Shown piece after piece: positions 49,737-59,737 of a stretch of 64,000 bases of DNA (position 1 is its first letter; the number at the start of each line of letters is the position of its first letter). The notes beneath the pieces are model-generated. The model did no database searches, was not told where the DNA came from, and saw only the letters and a program-made list of their open reading frames with translations. The DNA lies in the NCBI RefSeq assembly GCF_000018025.1, contig NC_009831.1, positions 1,488,001 to 1,552,000 of the forward strand. Reading direction: 5' to 3'. This stretch comes from Shewanella sediminis HAW-EB3. GTDB lineage: Bacteria > Pseudomonadota > Gammaproteobacteria > Enterobacterales > Shewanellaceae. Position numbers and translations under genes: made by a program.

Positions 49737-50486
49737 ATGATAAAGATCCTAGTAAGTAATGATGATGGTGTTACGGCGCCGGGCATAAAGGCACTTTCAG
49801 ATGCTCTATCCACTTCTTATCAGGTGATGACGGTTGGCCCTGACAGAAACTGTTCGGGGGCGAGTAACTCTTTAACCTTGACGAACCCTCTACGTATCAA
49901 TACCTTGAGCAATGGGTATGTCTCGGTGAGCGGAACGCCAACTGACTGTGTACACCTTGCCATTCGTGAACTATACACTGATGAGCCCGATATGGTGGTA
50001 TCCGGCATCAATGCCGGGGCAAACTTAGGTGATGACACCTTGTACTCAGGCACCGTTGCTGCGGCGATGGAAGGGCGGTTTCTCGGCTTACCCGCAATTG
50101 CCATCTCATTGGTTGGCTCAACGCTTACTCACTACGAAACTGCGGCTCATTTCGCCTGTAAGGTGATAGCCGGATTGTTGAAGAAACCGATCGCACAAGA
50201 TCAAATTTTAAATATTAATGTACCCGATCTTCCCATCGAACAGGTGAAGGGGATCAGGGTGACGCGCCTGGGGGCAAGGCATAAAGCCGAAGGTATGATA
50301 CGTACTCAAGACCCCGCCGGGCGTGATATTTTTTGGTTGGGTCCGCCCGGTGATGAGCAAGATGCCAGTGATGGCACCGACTTTCATGCCGTGACTAATG
50401 GCTATGTGTCTGTAACGCCATTGACGGTTGACTTGACAGCTTTTGAACAGATCTCAACAATGCAACAATGGATAGATAAGATATGA
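49737..50486 (+). CDS. surE: 5'/3'-nucleotidase SurE
   Basis: The 249-residue metal-dependent phosphatase hydrolyses nucleoside monophosphates and polyphosphate and aids stationary-phase survival. The active-site start is [14 protein letters not shown] with the Asp pair at residues 8-9, then [27 protein letters not shown] and [22 protein letters not shown]. Its stop overlaps pcm's start by four bases (ATGA), so the two are coupled, as in many gammaproteobacteria. Confidence 0.97.
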   Translation: MIKILVSNDDGVTAPGIKALSDALSTSYQVMTVGPDRNCSGASNSLTLTNPLRINTLSNGYVSVSGTPTDCVHLAIRELYTDEPDMVVSGINAGANLGDDTLYSGTVAAAMEGRFLGLPAIAISLVGSTLTHYETAAHFACKVIAGLLKKPIAQDQILNINVPDLPIEQVKGIRVTRLGARHKAEGMIRTQDPAGRDIFWLGPPGDEQDASDGTDFHAVTNGYVSVTPLTVDLTAFEQISTMQQWIDKI

Positions 50487-51118
50487 ATGGGGTAGCGACA
50501 AAGTCCGCGTTGAATCTGGCGAGAAGCTTGTATGAGGCAGGGATTAAAAATGAAGGTGTTTTAAAAGCCTTGGCTGATACGCCAAGAGAGATGTTTTTGG
50601 ATGCGGCGCTTGGTCACAAGGCTTATGAGAATACAGCATTACCCATAGGGCAGGGACAAACTATCTCTCAACCCTATATTGTCGCAAGAATGACTGAACT
50701 TTTATTGGAAAATGCACCTAAAAGAGTGTTAGAGATAGGCACTGGCTCAGGTTACCAAGCCGCCATCTTAGCAAAGCTTGTTCCTGAACTATGCACGGTT
50801 GAACGCATAAAGAGCTTACAGATCCAAGCAAGACTGCGTCTTAAGAGGCTGGATCTTCACAATATCTCTTTTAAGTATGGAGATGGTTGGAAAGGCTGGG
50901 CTAATAAAGGGCCGTTCGACTCCATTATGGTTACGGCCGCTGCCAGCACTATCCCTGAGGCGTTGCTTACTCAATTAGCGGACAAAGGCGTGCTCGTTAT
51001 ACCTGTAGGTGATGAGTCTCAACAATTACTCAAAGTGGTCCGTCATGGCGATACCTTCAGTTCTGAAGTGGTCGAAATGGTTCGGTTTGTGCCATTGGTT
51101 AATGGTGAACTGGCATAG
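50483..51118 (+). CDS. pcm: Protein-L-isoaspartate O-methyltransferase
   Basis: This 211-residue methyltransferase repairs isoaspartyl residues in aged proteins. It has [18 protein letters not shown] (about residues 55-72), the SAM motif [16 protein letters not shown] (about 82-97) and [17 protein letters not shown] (about 142-158). Length matches E. coli Pcm. It overlaps surE by four bases and precedes nlpD by 40 bases, so these stationary-phase genes probably share a transcript. Confidence 0.96.
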   Translation: MNGVATKSALNLARSLYEAGIKNEGVLKALADTPREMFLDAALGHKAYENTALPIGQGQTISQPYIVARMTELLLENAPKRVLEIGTGSGYQAAILAKLVPELCTVERIKSLQIQARLRLKRLDLHNISFKYGDGWKGWANKGPFDSIMVTAAASTIPEALLTQLADKGVLVIPVGDESQQLLKVVRHGDTFSSEVVEMVRFVPLVNGELA

Positions 51119-51158
51119 CATTCTGCTTGTGGCCGAGAATTAAGTTTAGGAGCATTTT

Positions 51159-52073
51159 TTGGTAGTTGCGTTTAAGACCTGTTGGGGCGGTCTGTTTTTT
51201 TGCTTCCTATCGCTAATTTTAGTCGGCTGCAGTTTTCAGTCTGATAGGCCTGCACCTGTGGCAAGCGTCAATATTCCTGTTAAGACAGCTTATAACAAAG
51301 GTTCATTAAAATCTGATTCTTATCGCGTAAAGCAAGGTGATACCCTCTACTCAATAGCGTGGGCATCTAACAATGATTTCATTAAATTAGCTAATAAAAA
51401 CAAGCTGAAAAAGCCCTATACTATCTTCCCCGGTCAGAAACTTAACCTTAATTTGACACGCCCTGTTACAAATAGTCAACAGTCTAAAAGCGCGTCAAAT
51501 AATAGTCCGAAAGTTGTACCTGTGAAGCAGAAAGTCGCTAATAAACAGGTGGATAGTAGGCATGTTTCGGCTCGGGAAGTAAAAGCGACACAGTCAAAAA
51601 AATCACTTGATCAACATCGCAAGTCTGCGTATTCTGTAACAAGCAATCAACAAGATGTTAACCAGCCTATCCACAGGCCAACGAGTACCCTTCCAAAGAA
51701 GGTAAGCAAGTGGCAGTGGCCAAGGAGAGGCAAGTTGATTGGCACTTTCTCTGCCAAAGAGCAGGGGAATAAAGGAATTAAGATAGCAGGGAATCGTGGT
51801 GACATCATAAAATCCGCAGCCGATGGGCGTGTTGTTTATGCGGGAAGTGCACTTCGAGGCTATGGAAACTTAGTCATTATCAAACACAGTGATGATTACT
51901 TAAGCGCCTACGCACATGCTGATAAGATCTTAGTCAAAGAGAAGCAGTTTGTAGCAGTAGGGCAAACGCTGGCAAAAATGGGTAGTACGGGTACTGATCG
52001 GGTTATGCTACATTTTGAGATCCGTTACCATGGAAAATCCGTTAACCCACTAAAATATTTACCTAAACAATAA
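51159..52073 (+). CDS. nlpD: Lipoprotein NlpD (LysM and M23-like domains)
   Basis: The 304-residue outer-membrane lipoprotein activates the amidase AmiC at the division septum. A signal with lipobox LVGC (Cys at about residue 24) is followed by LysM (YRVKQGDTLYSIAW to FPGQKLNLN, about 49-92), a Lys/Ser/Gln-rich linker and an M23-type domain (about 180-302) lacking the full HxxxD/HxH zinc set, as in other NlpD. The start is TTG at 51159: AGGAG lies six bases ahead and no ATG fits. The rpoS promoter usually lies inside nlpD. Confidence 0.93.
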   Translation: MVVAFKTCWGGLFFCFLSLILVGCSFQSDRPAPVASVNIPVKTAYNKGSLKSDSYRVKQGDTLYSIAWASNNDFIKLANKNKLKKPYTIFPGQKLNLNLTRPVTNSQQSKSASNNSPKVVPVKQKVANKQVDSRHVSAREVKATQSKKSLDQHRKSAYSVTSNQQDVNQPIHRPTSTLPKKVSKWQWPRRGKLIGTFSAKEQGNKGIKIAGNRGDIIKSAADGRVVYAGSALRGYGNLVIIKHSDDYLSAYAHADKILVKEKQFVAVGQTLAKMGSTGTDRVMLHFEIRYHGKSVNPLKYLPKQ

Positions 52074-52149
52074 TGGTTTAGGAGCCAATTTTGGCATTTG
52101 GAGGATAGTAAAGTGCAGTAATTTTTGAAAAAATTTGGGAGATCATTTT

Positions 52150-53121
52150 ATGGGTCGTAAAAACAGTACCGCAATAGCGGAGCCTTTAGTGGACTTGTCT
52201 AAGAACGAGTCTGATAGTGTCACTAAGAAAGGAAATAAAGCACAAGAAAATGAGCTTGAACAGCAAGTGCAGGATGATTTACAAAAAAATCTGGATGCTA
52301 CTCAGCTGTACTTAAGTGAAATTGGTTTTTCCCCCCTACTGAGTGCGGAAGAAGAGGTTTATTTTTCCCGTAAAGCCCTAAAAGGCTGCGGAAAATCTCG
52401 TAATCGCATGATAGAAAGTAATCTAAGACTTGTCGTCAAAATTGCCCGTCGTTATAACAATCGTGGTTTAGCGCTATTGGATCTCATTGAAGAGGGAAAT
52501 CTAGGCTTGATCAGGGCTGTTGAGAAGTTTGATCCCGAGAGAGGGTTCCGTTTTTCAACCTATGCAACCTGGTGGATCAGGCAGACTATTGAACGTGCGA
52601 TCATGAATCAAACCAGAACGATTCGTTTACCGATCCATGTGGTTAAAGAGCTCAATGTTTATCTGCGTACTGCCAGAGAGCTGGCACATAAGCTAGATCA
52701 TGAGCCAACGGCTGAAGAGATCGCAGAAAAGCTTGATCTTCCCAGTGCAGATGTCAGCCGCATGTTAAAGCTAAATGAACGGATCACTTCAGTTGACACG
52801 CCCTTAGGTGGAGATAATGATAAGGCATTACTCGATGTGCTTGCCGATGATGATAGTGTTGGCCCGGACTATAAAGTTCAAGATGAGGATATGTCTAAAT
52901 CGGTAGTAAAATGGTTAGATGAACTCAATACAAAACAGAGAGAGGTGTTAGCGCGCCGTTTTGGATTGTTGGGATATGAACCATCGACACTTGAAAATGT
53001 GGGCAAAGAGATTGGGTTAACCAGAGAGCGAGTTCGTCAGATCCAGGTAGAAGCATTAAAACGACTCAAAGATCTGCTCGGATCTCAGGGATTATCGGTT
53101 GAGGCTATTTTTAAAATTTAG
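52150..53121 (+). CDS. rpoS: RNA polymerase sigma factor RpoS (sigma-38)
   Basis: This 323-residue group 2 sigma factor directs stationary-phase and general-stress transcription. Regions are in order: 1.2 ([20 protein letters not shown]), 2 with [21 protein letters not shown] split here as [12 protein letters not shown] and [20 protein letters not shown], and [19 protein letters not shown]; region 3; region 4 with [12 protein letters not shown] and [20 protein letters not shown] 52150 has GGGAGA at good spacing; the longer frame from a TTG is rejected. A terminator shared with mutS lies downstream. Confidence 0.97.
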   Translation: MGRKNSTAIAEPLVDLSKNESDSVTKKGNKAQENELEQQVQDDLQKNLDATQLYLSEIGFSPLLSAEEEVYFSRKALKGCGKSRNRMIESNLRLVVKIARRYNNRGLALLDLIEEGNLGLIRAVEKFDPERGFRFSTYATWWIRQTIERAIMNQTRTIRLPIHVVKELNVYLRTARELAHKLDHEPTAEEIAEKLDLPSADVSRMLKLNERITSVDTPLGGDNDKALLDVLADDDSVGPDYKVQDEDMSKSVVKWLDELNTKQREVLARRFGLLGYEPSTLENVGKEIGLTRERVRQIQVEALKRLKDLLGSQGLSVEAIFKI

Positions 53122-53293
53122 CTTGTATAACTGCTTAACGCATTTGAGAGTTCTGACTTTTTTAGGCAGTTAATTACTTAATATGATAATGCTCTGATGA
53201 GTCCTTATCTCTTTATAATCATATTTATCGGTTTTGGTTTGTCAGTATTCGTTGTAGATAAATGATGATTTATATCAGGCATTCAGGATAACT

Positions 53294-53321
53294 AAAAAGC
53301 GCACATTTATGTGCGCTTTTT
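53294..53321. terminator. Bidirectional terminator between rpoS and mutS
   Basis: AAAAAGCGCAC, loop ATTTAT, GTGCGCTTTTT: a perfect 11-base stem with A and T tracts on both sides between convergent genes. Confidence 0.93.
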
Positions 53322-53353
53322 GTTATTTGAAATACAACCATTTCTGATTGGTA

Positions 53354-55933
53354 TTAGCTCGTTAACCGCTTAAGCTCATACAAGATATCGAGTGCCTGTC
53401 TTGGGCTCAATTCATCGGGATGTATCTTATCTAATGCGTCATTTAAGGCGGAATTTACTGGTTCATCAAATACCATACTCTGTTGATTTGAGGTAGTCAT
53501 CGAGTCTACGGCGCTGTTCGTGTCACGACTTTCTAAGTGGTGTAGCTTATGCTTTGCGGCGGTAATGACCTTGCCTGGAACCCCTGCCAGTGCGGCAACC
53601 TGCAAACCATAACTTTTACTTGCAGCGCCTTCCTGAACAGCATGCATAAACACAATAGTGTCACCATGCTCGATAGCGTCAAGGTGCACATTTTCAACGT
53701 TGGATATGAGCTCGGGAAGTTGAGTCAGTTCGAAATAGTGAGTGGCAAATAGGGTCATAGCTTCAATTTTCTGAGCTAAATATTCGGCAGCTGACCAGGC
53801 CAGAGAGAGACCATCATATGTCGAGGTTCCTCGACCAATCTCATCCATCAGTACCAGACTTTCCGTGGTGGCATTATGAAGAATATTTGCCGTTTCAGTC
53901 ATCTCAACCATAAAAGTTGAACGACCCGAAGCAAGATCGTCGGCTGCACCGATACGGGTAAATATGCGGTCAACAGGACCGATTACTGCACTCTGGGCGG
54001 GTACATAACAACCTATGTGCGTCATTAAAGTAATTAAGGCTACCTGGCGCATGTAGGTAGATTTACCGCCCATATTCGGTCCGGTCACGATTAACATTTT
54101 TCGTGCAGGATTCAAGGTGACCGGGTTAGCAATAAATGGCGTTTGGCTCACCTGTTCCACAACAGGGTGACGCCCGCCTTCTATATGTATACCGGATTTT
54201 TGTGATAGTGTCGGGCAGCTGTAATTTAATGTTTCGGCACGCTCGGCGAAGTTATTTATTACATCGAGCTCGGCGGCGCCCTGTGCAAATAGTTGTAAGT
54301 CATGAAGCTTAGGCAGTATCTGATCGAAGAGTTGTTCCCACAACTGTTTCTCGAGTGCCAGCGCCTTTCCCTGACTGGATAGCACTTTCTCTTCATGCTC
54401 TTTAAGCTCTGCGATGATGTAGCGCTCAGTATTTTTGAGTGTCTGTCTGCGCTGATAGCTCAGTGGAACCAGATCAGACTCTCTTCGGCTGACCTCAATA
54501 TAGTAGCCATGGACCCGGTTATAGCCGACCTTAAGTGTCGATATACCGGTTTGCTCTTTCTCTCTGGCTTCGAGCTCAGACAGATAATCGGTCGCGCCTT
54601 GACTCAGTGCTCGCCATTGATCCAGCTCGGCATTATAGCCCTCTTTAAGTACGCCACCGTCGCGGATAAGCATTGGAGGGTTATCTACAATCGCGCGCTC
54701 TAATAGCTCAAGTTCATCGGGGAATTCGCCGAGCATTCTTGCCAGATGATGCAGGTGAGCCGATTGGCAGTTAGCAAGAGATTGCTGAATTTCGGGTAAC
54801 AGGGATATGGCTTGCTTCAGGCGGGCAAAATCTCTTGGCCTTGCGCTACGAAGGGCCAACCTTGCGGTGATCCGCTCGACATCGCCCAAAGCTTTTAGCT
54901 GAGGTTCGAGGGTCTCGAACAGATTAGTGTCTAATATCTCGGTTAATGCACTCTGACGAGACTCGATCTGCTGTTGGTTTCTTAGTGGCTCATGGATCCA
55001 GCGCTGAAGCATACGGCTACCCATAGGCGTTGCCGTATTATCCAGTACAGAGGCTAAGGTATTTTCATGACCGCCCTGGAGGTTTACCGTGAGTTCGAGG
55101 TTACGCCGGGTTGCGGCATCAAGGACGATACTGTCACTTTGGTTGAAGCGAACGATTGAATTAATATGTGGCAATGCCGTTCGTTGCGTGTCTTTCACGT
55201 ACTGCATTAAACAGCCGGCAGCTTGAAGTGAGAGGCGCGCATTGTCCAGGCCAAAACCACGGAGATCTTTTGTGCCGAATTGATCCAGAAGTAATTTTTG
55301 GCTGGTATCGAAATCAAACTCCCATTCAGGACGTCTGCGTTTACCGTTAAAACCGGAGATTAATCCCATCTCAGAGAAATCTTCGCTATAGAGTAGCTCG
55401 GCAGGGTTAGTCCGTTGCAGCTCGGCTTCAAGTGCCTCGGTCGAGGCAAGTTCTGCGACGACAAATCGACCCGAGCTGATATCTAAGGTGGCGTACCCAT
55501 ATCCGCTCTTGCCATGATAAACGGCGGCGAGCAAGTTATCCTGTTTTTCTTGCAGCAGGGCCTCGTCGGTCAATGTACCGGGCGTCACAAGGCGTACGAC
55601 CTTTCTCTCAACCGGTCCCTTAGATGTCGCCGGATCGCCCACTTGTTCGCAAATGGCGACAGACACCCTGAGTTGGACCAGCTTGGCTAAATATCCTTCA
55701 ACCGCATGATAAGGCAGGCCCGCCATAGGAATGGGATCGCCGCCACTTTTTCCTCTGGCAGTGAGTGAGATCCCCAATAATTCAGAAGCCTTTTTAGCGT
55801 CATCATAAAAAAGTTCATAGAAATCACCCATGCGATAAAAGAGCAGCATCTCCGGATGTTCAGCTTTTAGCGTCAGGTATTGACGCATCATAGGTGTGTG
55901 TTTTTCTAAATTTTGGGTATCGATAGCATTCAT
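53354..55933 (-). CDS. mutS: DNA mismatch repair protein MutS
   Basis: This is a complete 859-residue mismatch-recognition ATPase. The mismatch-contact motif is [15 protein letters not shown] (Phe at about residue 36), then connector, lever and clamp domains, then the ATPase with Walker [19 protein letters not shown] (about 616-633), Walker [18 protein letters not shown] and a C-terminal dimerisation tail rich in acidic residues. Length is normal (E. coli 853). It is divergent from recA and convergent with rpoS, the common gammaproteobacterial arrangement. Confidence 0.97.
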   Translation of the reverse strand: MNAIDTQNLEKHTPMMRQYLTLKAEHPEMLLFYRMGDFYELFYDDAKKASELLGISLTARGKSGGDPIPMAGLPYHAVEGYLAKLVQLRVSVAICEQVGDPATSKGPVERKVVRLVTPGTLTDEALLQEKQDNLLAAVYHGKSGYGYATLDISSGRFVVAELASTEALEAELQRTNPAELLYSEDFSEMGLISGFNGKRRRPEWEFDFDTSQKLLLDQFGTKDLRGFGLDNARLSLQAAGCLMQYVKDTQRTALPHINSIVRFNQSDSIVLDAATRRNLELTVNLQGGHENTLASVLDNTATPMGSRMLQRWIHEPLRNQQQIESRQSALTEILDTNLFETLEPQLKALGDVERITARLALRSARPRDFARLKQAISLLPEIQQSLANCQSAHLHHLARMLGEFPDELELLERAIVDNPPMLIRDGGVLKEGYNAELDQWRALSQGATDYLSELEAREKEQTGISTLKVGYNRVHGYYIEVSRRESDLVPLSYQRRQTLKNTERYIIAELKEHEEKVLSSQGKALALEKQLWEQLFDQILPKLHDLQLFAQGAAELDVINNFAERAETLNYSCPTLSQKSGIHIEGGRHPVVEQVSQTPFIANPVTLNPARKMLIVTGPNMGGKSTYMRQVALITLMTHIGCYVPAQSAVIGPVDRIFTRIGAADDLASGRSTFMVEMTETANILHNATTESLVLMDEIGRGTSTYDGLSLAWSAAEYLAQKIEAMTLFATHYFELTQLPELISNVENVHLDAIEHGDTIVFMHAVQEGAASKSYGLQVAALAGVPGKVITAAKHKLHHLESRDTNSAVDSMTTSNQQSMVFDEPVNSALNDALDKIHPDELSPRQALDILYELKRLTS

Positions 55934-56134
55934 CTACAAGTCGTCTCTTTTCTGACGTATTAAACAGGCTACCTCAACGAATTGAGTGCCATAAATAGTT
56001 GGCGCCAATATTATCAATATTTTCGCCATTGTTGAGCCTTTTGTCGTGAAAAATCGTGAGATTGAATTTTATTAGCCGTAACAGAGGCTTCGATAGTCGA
56101 ATTGAGTGCGAGAAAAAATAATCATGAACAGTAC

Positions 56135-56162
56135 TTGATACTGTATGATTGTACAGTATACT
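56135..56162 (+). promoter_or_regulatory. recA promoter with embedded LexA box
   Basis: The -35 is TTGATA (56135-56140), the -10 TATACT (56157-56162), spacer 16. The spacer itself is CTGTATGATTGTACAG (56141-56156), an exact CTGT-N8-ACAG LexA box. Repressor binding would therefore cover both promoter elements. The rest of the 55934-56273 gap shows no gene; a leader of about 105 bases runs to the recA start. Confidence 0.9.
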
Positions 56163-56273
56163 AGTTTGCATATTGAGGCTCCCCGACTGGATATGTTTAC
56201 TTGATAAAGTTAAGTCGTGGAGTCAACACGAGATTTATATCAGCGTAATCGCTGTGCCTCTGAGGATATTGAA

Positions 56274-57335
56274 ATGAAGATAGACGCGAACAAAGAGAAA
56301 GCACTTAACGCCGTTTTAGGGCAGATCGAAAAGCAATTCGGTAAAGGCTCTATCATGAAGTTGGGCGAGAATCGCTCAATGGATGTTGAGACTATCTCTA
56401 CCGGTTCACTCTCTCTGGATATAGCCCTGGGCGCCGGCGGTCTTCCGATGGGACGTATCGTCGAGATTTACGGCCCTGAATCTTCGGGTAAAACAACTTT
56501 GACGCTTGAAGTTATTGCTGCAGCCCAACGTGAGGGTAAAGTGTGTGCTTTTATCGATGCGGAACACGCACTGGACCCTATCTACGCTAAAAAGTTAGGT
56601 GTGGATATCGATAACCTACTTTGTTCTCAACCTGATACCGGTGAGCAAGCATTGGAGATTTGTGATGCCTTAACTCGCTCAGGCGCCGTCGATGTTATCG
56701 TTGTCGACTCGGTTGCGGCATTGACGCCTAAAGCCGAGATTGAAGGTGAGATTGGTGATTCCCATATGGGACTTGCGGCTCGTATGATGAGCCAGGCGAT
56801 GCGTAAGCTTGCGGGTAACCTCAAGCAAACCAACACCATGCTTATTTTCATTAACCAGATTCGTATGAAGATTGGTGTGATGTTCGGTAATCCTGAAACC
56901 ACCACGGGTGGTAATGCGTTGAAGTTTTATGCTTCGGTTCGTCTCGATATTCGCCGTACCGGTGCAATCAAAGACCGTGATGAAGTTATTGGTAACGAGA
57001 CTCGCGTTAAGGTTGTGAAAAACAAGATTGCAGCGCCGTTTAAGCAAGCTGAGTTCCAGATCCTTTACGGTCAGGGTATCAACAGCACCGGCGAGCTTGT
57101 CGACCTGGGTGTTGCCCATAAGCTCGTTGAAAAAGCGGGTGCCTGGTACAGCTATAAAGGGGATAAGATCGGCCAAGGTCGTGCTAATGCCGGTAAGTAC
57201 CTGATTGAGAACCCTGCCGTTGCACAAGAAATTGATGTAGCCCTTCGTGCCTTACTGCTAACACCGGCAGCGCCAGTTGCAGATTCTGCAACCGGAGATG
57301 AAAACATCGATCTTGAAACGGGTGAAGTGTTTTAA
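56274..57335 (+). CDS. recA: Recombinase RecA
   Basis: The 353-residue strand-exchange ATPase also triggers LexA self-cleavage. Signs are [20 protein letters not shown] with Walker A GPESSGKT (about residues 66-73), [24 protein letters not shown], and the L2-region [21 protein letters not shown]. Length and acidic C-terminal tail are typical. ATG 56274 follows GAGG and fits [10 protein letters not shown]; a longer frame of 19 codons is rejected. The usual partner recX follows only as a remnant. Confidence 0.98.
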   Translation: MKIDANKEKALNAVLGQIEKQFGKGSIMKLGENRSMDVETISTGSLSLDIALGAGGLPMGRIVEIYGPESSGKTTLTLEVIAAAQREGKVCAFIDAEHALDPIYAKKLGVDIDNLLCSQPDTGEQALEICDALTRSGAVDVIVVDSVAALTPKAEIEGEIGDSHMGLAARMMSQAMRKLAGNLKQTNTMLIFINQIRMKIGVMFGNPETTTGGNALKFYASVRLDIRRTGAIKDRDEVIGNETRVKVVKNKIAAPFKQAEFQILYGQGINSTGELVDLGVAHKLVEKAGAWYSYKGDKIGQGRANAGKYLIENPAVAQEIDVALRALLLTPAAPVADSATGDENIDLETGEVF

Positions 57336-57368
57336 TCACGCCAGTGAGTTAAGCGTTTAAACGTTTAA

Positions 57369-57641
57369 ATGAGTAAAGCTGAAAGCCATTCGGCACACTA
57401 TTTCGCGGTGGCGCAACTTGCGCGCCGCGATTTTTTTGCGTTGAAGTTAAGAGCAAGCTCAGACTCAAGGGCTTTGAAGCCGTTGAGATTGAAGAGGTGT
57501 TAGGCAGATGTGGCCAGTGGTTTTCTCGATGATAGTCGCTATGCTGAGTTACTCATCTGCAGTCACATCAGTAAAGGCCATGGTCCGACACGGATAAGGC
57601 TGGTTATGGCCCAAAAGGGGCTGGATAAAGATATCATTAAC
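57369..57641 (+). pseudogene. recX: recX remnant: two frameshifts, 3' end lost
   Basis: Right after recA, the plus strand encodes a RecX-like protein in pieces. Frame of 57369 gives SAHYFAVAQLARRDFFALKLRA; a one-base loss near 57453 shifts to KLRLKGFEAVEIEEVLGRC; an extra T in TTTT at 57521-57524 restores the first frame with LDDSRYAELL and SKGHGPTRIRLVMAQKG, the RecX core. Similarity ends near 57641, where IS110-like sequence begins. About the last third or more of the gene is absent and was not found beyond the insertion. RecX normally inhibits RecA filaments, so this strain probably lacks that control unless a copy exists elsewhere. Confidence 0.82.
57405..57437 (+). terminator. Possible intrinsic terminator of recA inside recX remnant
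   Basis: GCGGTGGCGC and GCGCGCCGC pair imperfectly around a short loop, then seven T residues. In many bacteria a terminator limits recA-recX read-through. The bases also code for a conserved RecX segment, so the hairpin may be coincidental. Confidence 0.35.
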
Positions 57642-58267
57642 CTTGCCTCTTTTGCTTATTCCTAGCAGGTTATCTTTACCGCCACTGCTATGTTGCTTTG
57701 GCACTAAGCCGCACCAAGCTGAAAAATGTCTACCGTTGGTAAAATCTTTTCCTTCTCCAGCTGCTGCGTAAAAAGCTGTTGAAGTCACAGGACCAATGCC
57801 GGGAACAGTTTCTAAACGTTGGCAAATTTGGTTCTCTTTTCTCTCTTCTAGCACTTGGTCGTCGCAGCTTTTGAGTCGCTTCTCGATATCTGTAAACTCT
57901 TCATAAAGCTCATTAAATATAAACCGCCCCTTCACTGTAAGTTCATTGTCCTCATCAGCTAAAATATCTGGAAAAGTCGTCCTAAAAGCCGCTTTGCTTT
58001 TTGCTATCGCAATGCCGTACTCGGTCAACATACCTCTAACTTGATTAATTAAGGCGGTAGACTGTTTGTTTAAACGTTCCCTCATTCGATGAAGCATCTG
58101 TAAGTCTTGCTGCTTGACTGGCTTTAGTTGAACAAAACGCATGTTAGGTCTTTGAGCCGCTTCAGCTATAGCAAGCGCATCGTTATAATTACCTTGCCTA
58201 CTTTGTTTATGCCAACAAAATGAAAAACAGACTTTGCGATATCTAAACCAATTGTAGTAATCTTCAT
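57642..58267 (-). pseudogene. IS110-family transposase remnant
   Basis: On the minus strand the N-terminus reads MKITTIGLDIAKSVFHFVG, the start of an IS110 DEDD transposase with its first catalytic Asp. After about 22 residues the reading frame jumps to NYNDALAIAEAAQRPNMRF, so about 70 codons and the frame are lost at about 58200. Then comes a long intact part with QQDLQMLHRMRERL, TVPGIGPVTSTAFYAA and GLVPKQHSSGGKDNLLGISK. Similarity to the family stops at SKRG; the last 30 codons of the open frame (to 57549) are antisense recX. The copy is thus deleted inside and cut at its 3' end, and cannot transpose. Confidence 0.85.
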
Positions 58268-58370
58268 GATGGACCTGTCCTCTTTCTGATGAGTTGGAGC
58301 AACTTCATCGTGGCCCATTGCGAGGCCGATTAAAAGGGGATGGGTCCATTCCATTATCTACACTTGTTTA
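58268..58370 (-). mobile_element. Left flank of the IS110 remnant
   Basis: The stretch upstream of the transposase start, including the GGACCCATCC and CAATGGGCCACGATGAAG words, resembles the non-coding end of IS110-type elements. The exact end cannot be fixed without a full-length relative, since IS110 elements have no clear terminal inverted repeats. Confidence 0.5.
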
Positions 58371-58511
58371 TTTGTTTCTTCGATTTAAGTTATATTTGTT
58401 AGTTAGCTAACAAGGAAATGCCGCATAGTGTGTTAGCTATGCGATTATGCGCACCGAGTACATGTTTTCAAAGATAAAGATGAGGGCGTAATACACCTTC
58501 TTATTACGAAA

Positions 58512-58964
58512 TTAAGAGCTCCTCATATTCAGATTTTCTTTACGAAGTTGTTTTCTTTGTTCTTCTAATGCCTTTAAAGCAATGGTCGTTTTTTGCGCTT
58601 TATTAACGGTAAAGGGACTATAGGTATCATGGTTTTGGTTTACTTTTTTTGCATAATAAAGAGTAATTGATTGCACTAGTTGTTCAGCTTGAGATAAGTT
58701 TTCATGTTCAACTTCTTTAATGAATAGCAGAGTAAAACATTGAAATAGAGCATCGAAAGCCTGTTCAAACTCAATTTCATAAGCCTCACCTTTGTTTTTT
58801 TCTGGTAGTATAATCAAAGCTGATATTAAGTTGCATATAGTCTCACTGTTCGTCGCACCAATGAATAACTCATTCAGCTTGGGCTCTTGACTAAAGAAAG
58901 TTTGCAGTTGATTTGAATACTCTGATTTTTTCCATTGATAACTAGCGGAACGAATGACGCTCAA
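58512..58964 (-). CDS. Hypothetical protein, orphan
   Basis: I do not recognise this 150-residue protein. It appears all-helical, soluble, acidic in the middle (KGEAYEIEFEQAFDALFQ) and strongly basic at the C-terminus (ALEEQRKQLRKENLNMRSS), which may form a coiled coil. No signal peptide or membrane segment. Base composition is clearly more AT-rich than the housekeeping genes, and it lies just past the IS110 remnant in the place where syntenic genes are missing, which suggests acquired DNA. The start has only weak ribosome-site support. Confidence 0.55.
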   Translation of the reverse strand: MSVIRSASYQWKKSEYSNQLQTFFSQEPKLNELFIGATNSETICNLISALIILPEKNKGEAYEIEFEQAFDALFQCFTLLFIKEVEHENLSQAEQLVQSITLYYAKKVNQNHDTYSPFTVNKAQKTTIALKALEEQRKQLRKENLNMRSS

Positions 58965-59417
58965 GGGTTTATCCTTTGTAAAATTTTGTGAGTAATTCTA
59001 GCGTTTAAATACATTGCATATAAATACATTGTCCTATCCTTTCATCTTCACCAAGAACCACAAGTATGAATGCAAAGTTTTAGATCTGCTTAAGATTTTT
59101 ATGATTTATGGATATTCAGCTAAACCAATAATTATTAACTAATTAGAATGAATTGAATTTTTTGATTGGCATTATTCGCCTATAAAGCCGCACTTTAGTA
59201 AATAATTAAACTATCATTGCTCCTAACTATTTTACAACTTCAATGTAAATAGTTAGGTCGCAGAAAATATCGTCTGTTTAACAGATGCTTATGATAAAAT
59301 TTAAAATGATAGAGTTTGGCTCAGTAAAATGTAAAGCGTCAAAATGCTAGTTATGCAAATGTACTGAAAATACATAGACAAGTTATATTGAAAATAAATA
59401 TTTATAATTGGCACTGT
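58965..59417. other. AT-rich gene-free stretch
   Basis: These 453 bases are AT-rich, with no credible ORF. TAAATACATTG occurs twice 15 bases apart (59006-59016 and 59021-59031), near the start region of the orphan gene. I see no RNA gene or terminator. Confidence 0.35.
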
Positions 59418-59723
59418 TTATGCGATTGATGCATAATCACGTTCCACTTTAGCGACCCGGATACGATAAGACTTGAATAAACTGTCCTTACCCCTTTGCT
59501 GGGCCAATTGATGGTCAATGTTTTCCTTCCAATTGGCAATTGCAGCTTCTGTTTCCCAAAATGACAAACTTAACAACTTGTTTTGCTCTGTCAGGCTTTG
59601 AAACCGCTCTATAGAAATAAACCCTGGATTATCCTTTAGTAAAACTCGCAATTTTTTGGCTATATCCAGATATTCTTCTATTCCATCTTCTTTCGGTGTC
59701 ACTTCAAATATCACGGCGTACAT
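59418..59723 (-). CDS. ABM-type (antibiotic biosynthesis monooxygenase-like) small protein
   Basis: The 101-residue protein fits the dimeric ferredoxin-like ABM fold: MYAVIFEVTPKEDGIEEYLD at the start, NPGFISIERFQSL and LLSLSFWETEAAIANWKEN (about residues 51-69), then a polar tail. Members range from quinol oxygenases to heme-degrading enzymes and many have no known activity. It lies 14 bases downstream of a NIPSNAP-like gene with a similar fold, so the two form a likely operon. Function unknown. Confidence 0.78.
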   Translation of the reverse strand: MYAVIFEVTPKEDGIEEYLDIAKKLRVLLKDNPGFISIERFQSLTEQNKLLSLSFWETEAAIANWKENIDHQLAQQRGKDSLFKSYRIRVAKVERDYASIA

Positions 59724-59737
59724 TTCTAATCCTTATG

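Noticed and set aside
55974..56171. Minus-strand 65-codon ORF between mutS and recA
   Set aside because: It covers the recA promoter and LexA box and has no ribosome site or recognisable content.
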